Part shown: piece after piece, positions 63,463-64,000 of the stretch | Layout: every line of letters starts with the position of its first letter | Numbering within the stretch: position 1 is the first letter of the stretch | Source: JAKFYM01 sp964612065 | Lineage (GTDB): Bacteria > Bdellovibrionota > UBA1018 > CAIPTA01 | Assembly: GCA_964612065.1 (NCBI GenBank) | Contig: CAZTCD010000005.1 | Location: forward strand, 1 to 64,000 | DNA length: 64,000 bases | Reading direction: 5' to 3' | Program-made: the position numbers and the translations under genes | Notes under the pieces: generated by a model | Database searches by the model: none | What the model was told of the DNA's origin: nothing | Seen by the model: only the letters and a program-made list of their open reading frames with translations

Positions 63463-64000
63463 TTAGTAAGAGGCGGCGCTCACCTGCACCTGTTGGTAGC
63501 GCAGGTGCGCGGCACGGATGCGCACGAAGAGCGGCTCGGAATCCATGCCTTTGATGTCTTCAGAGCCGGCGTATTCCTCTTCCTCTCCACTCATGGAGTC
63601 AATACGCTGCATTCCCTCGTCCACCTGCTCCTGCATATCGCCGAGCACATCGTGCATCACCCGCGTGGACGCACCCCCTCCGTTCATTTTCTGGCGGAGA
63701 AGATCGCGCAGGCTGGGGCCGGAGCGATCGAGAGGTTTCTTCACGCCGGAACCCGAAGCTTCGGTGTAGTTCTCGAAAGCTTCATCTCCGGATTTAGTGC
63801 CGTCCTTTTTCGAAGCCGCAGAGCCGGTCATCGGGCTGGAAGCACCCGAGGAATTCAAACCGCCCAATCCGCCTTTTGAATTCGCCTGAATTGAGGCCAA
63901 CCCTCTAGGCGTGCTGCTTCCGGCTTCCGAACCTAAACTTGAGCTGTCCTCGCTTCCGGCTCCGGAAGCCGAAAGCGCTGCGAACTGCCCGAGATCGCCG
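63463..64000 (-). CDS. Ser/Gly-rich protein, 5' part beyond window
   Basis: The frame is open from 64000 to the stop at 63463 (about 178 residues visible), with no start of its own in view. It is Ser/Gly/Ala-rich, then has SLRDLLRQKMNGGG, an acidic stretch (GEEEEYAGSED) and a C-terminal helix LFVRIRAAHLRYQQVQV. Its layout matches that of the protein at 7294-9099, so it may be a distant paralogue. Function unknown. Confidence 0.6.
   Translation of the reverse strand, partial: GDLGQFAALSASGAGSEDSSSLGSEAGSSTPRGLASIQANSKGGLGGLNSSGASSPMTGSAASKKDGTKSGDEAFENYTEASGSGVKKPLDRSGPSLRDLLRQKMNGGGASTRVMHDVLGDMQEQVDEGMQRIDSMSGEEEEYAGSEDIKGMDSEPLFVRIRAAHLRYQQVQVSAASY

Overview
The window is about 60% G+C, densely packed, and reads as chromosome from a Gram-negative bacterium. 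It has TolC and MacB export parts, about eight lipobox lipoproteins, several Sec-exported proteins of unknown family, a CpaF-type secretion ATPase and several cell-wall enzymes. The mix of many secreted orphan proteins, murein-directed enzymes and lipoproteins suggests a Bdellovibrionota/Oligoflexia-like lineage. That is inference from gene content; no rRNA or tRNA is visible to confirm it. A 100-base run of N at 31959-32058 is a scaffold gap.

Left part (1-16300): a very large minus-strand exported protein (at least 2,102 residues, with an HEARH metallopeptidase-like motif) runs off the left edge. Two exported orphans follow, then the TCA block mdh-sucC-sucD (minus), a metallo-beta-lactamase-fold hydrolase with a VOC protein, and a run of small lipoproteins that includes a tandem paralogous pair. 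Middle-left (16366-28959): a TolC / membrane-fusion / MacB export operon, a Slt-type lytic transglycosylase, and a tightly overlapping plus-strand operon (purK-purE-M14 carboxypeptidase-polyprenyl synthase-UbiA/MenA). After it comes an exported protein with a kinase-like catalytic motif pair.

Middle (29112-36911): trypsin-like protease, lysozyme-like lipoprotein, a remarkable exported Glu/Arg-repeat plus Gly-X3-repeat protein broken by the assembly gap, an M15-like peptidase and a CAP-domain lipoprotein. An A+T-rich insertion element with 15-bp perfect terminal inverted repeats follows. It holds a frameshifted transposase and, translationally coupled to it, a small BamE-like lipoprotein.

Right-middle (36933-52578): pantothenate/CoA genes arranged as KARI-like reductase-panB-coaX-coaBC-panC (minus) with panD divergent. 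An FAD-linked oxidase, rmuC, a VanZ-like protein, three exported or membrane orphans, a PAS histidine kinase, cpaF with a cupredoxin-like protein, and a pilin-like membrane protein follow. Right part (52658-64000): exported orphans, two hydratase/decarboxylase-family enzymes divergent from tryptophan 2,3-dioxygenase (a tryptophan-catabolic block), and an exported protein-glutaminase-like protein overlapping a small exported partner. A flavin-dependent monooxygenase-like protein, a thermonuclease, an asparaginase II-family enzyme and a Ser/Gly-rich protein cut by the right edge complete the window.

Themes that cross the window are several exported proteins with enzyme-like active-site motifs but unusual context, and short tandem repeats that repeatedly sit directly downstream of stop codons.
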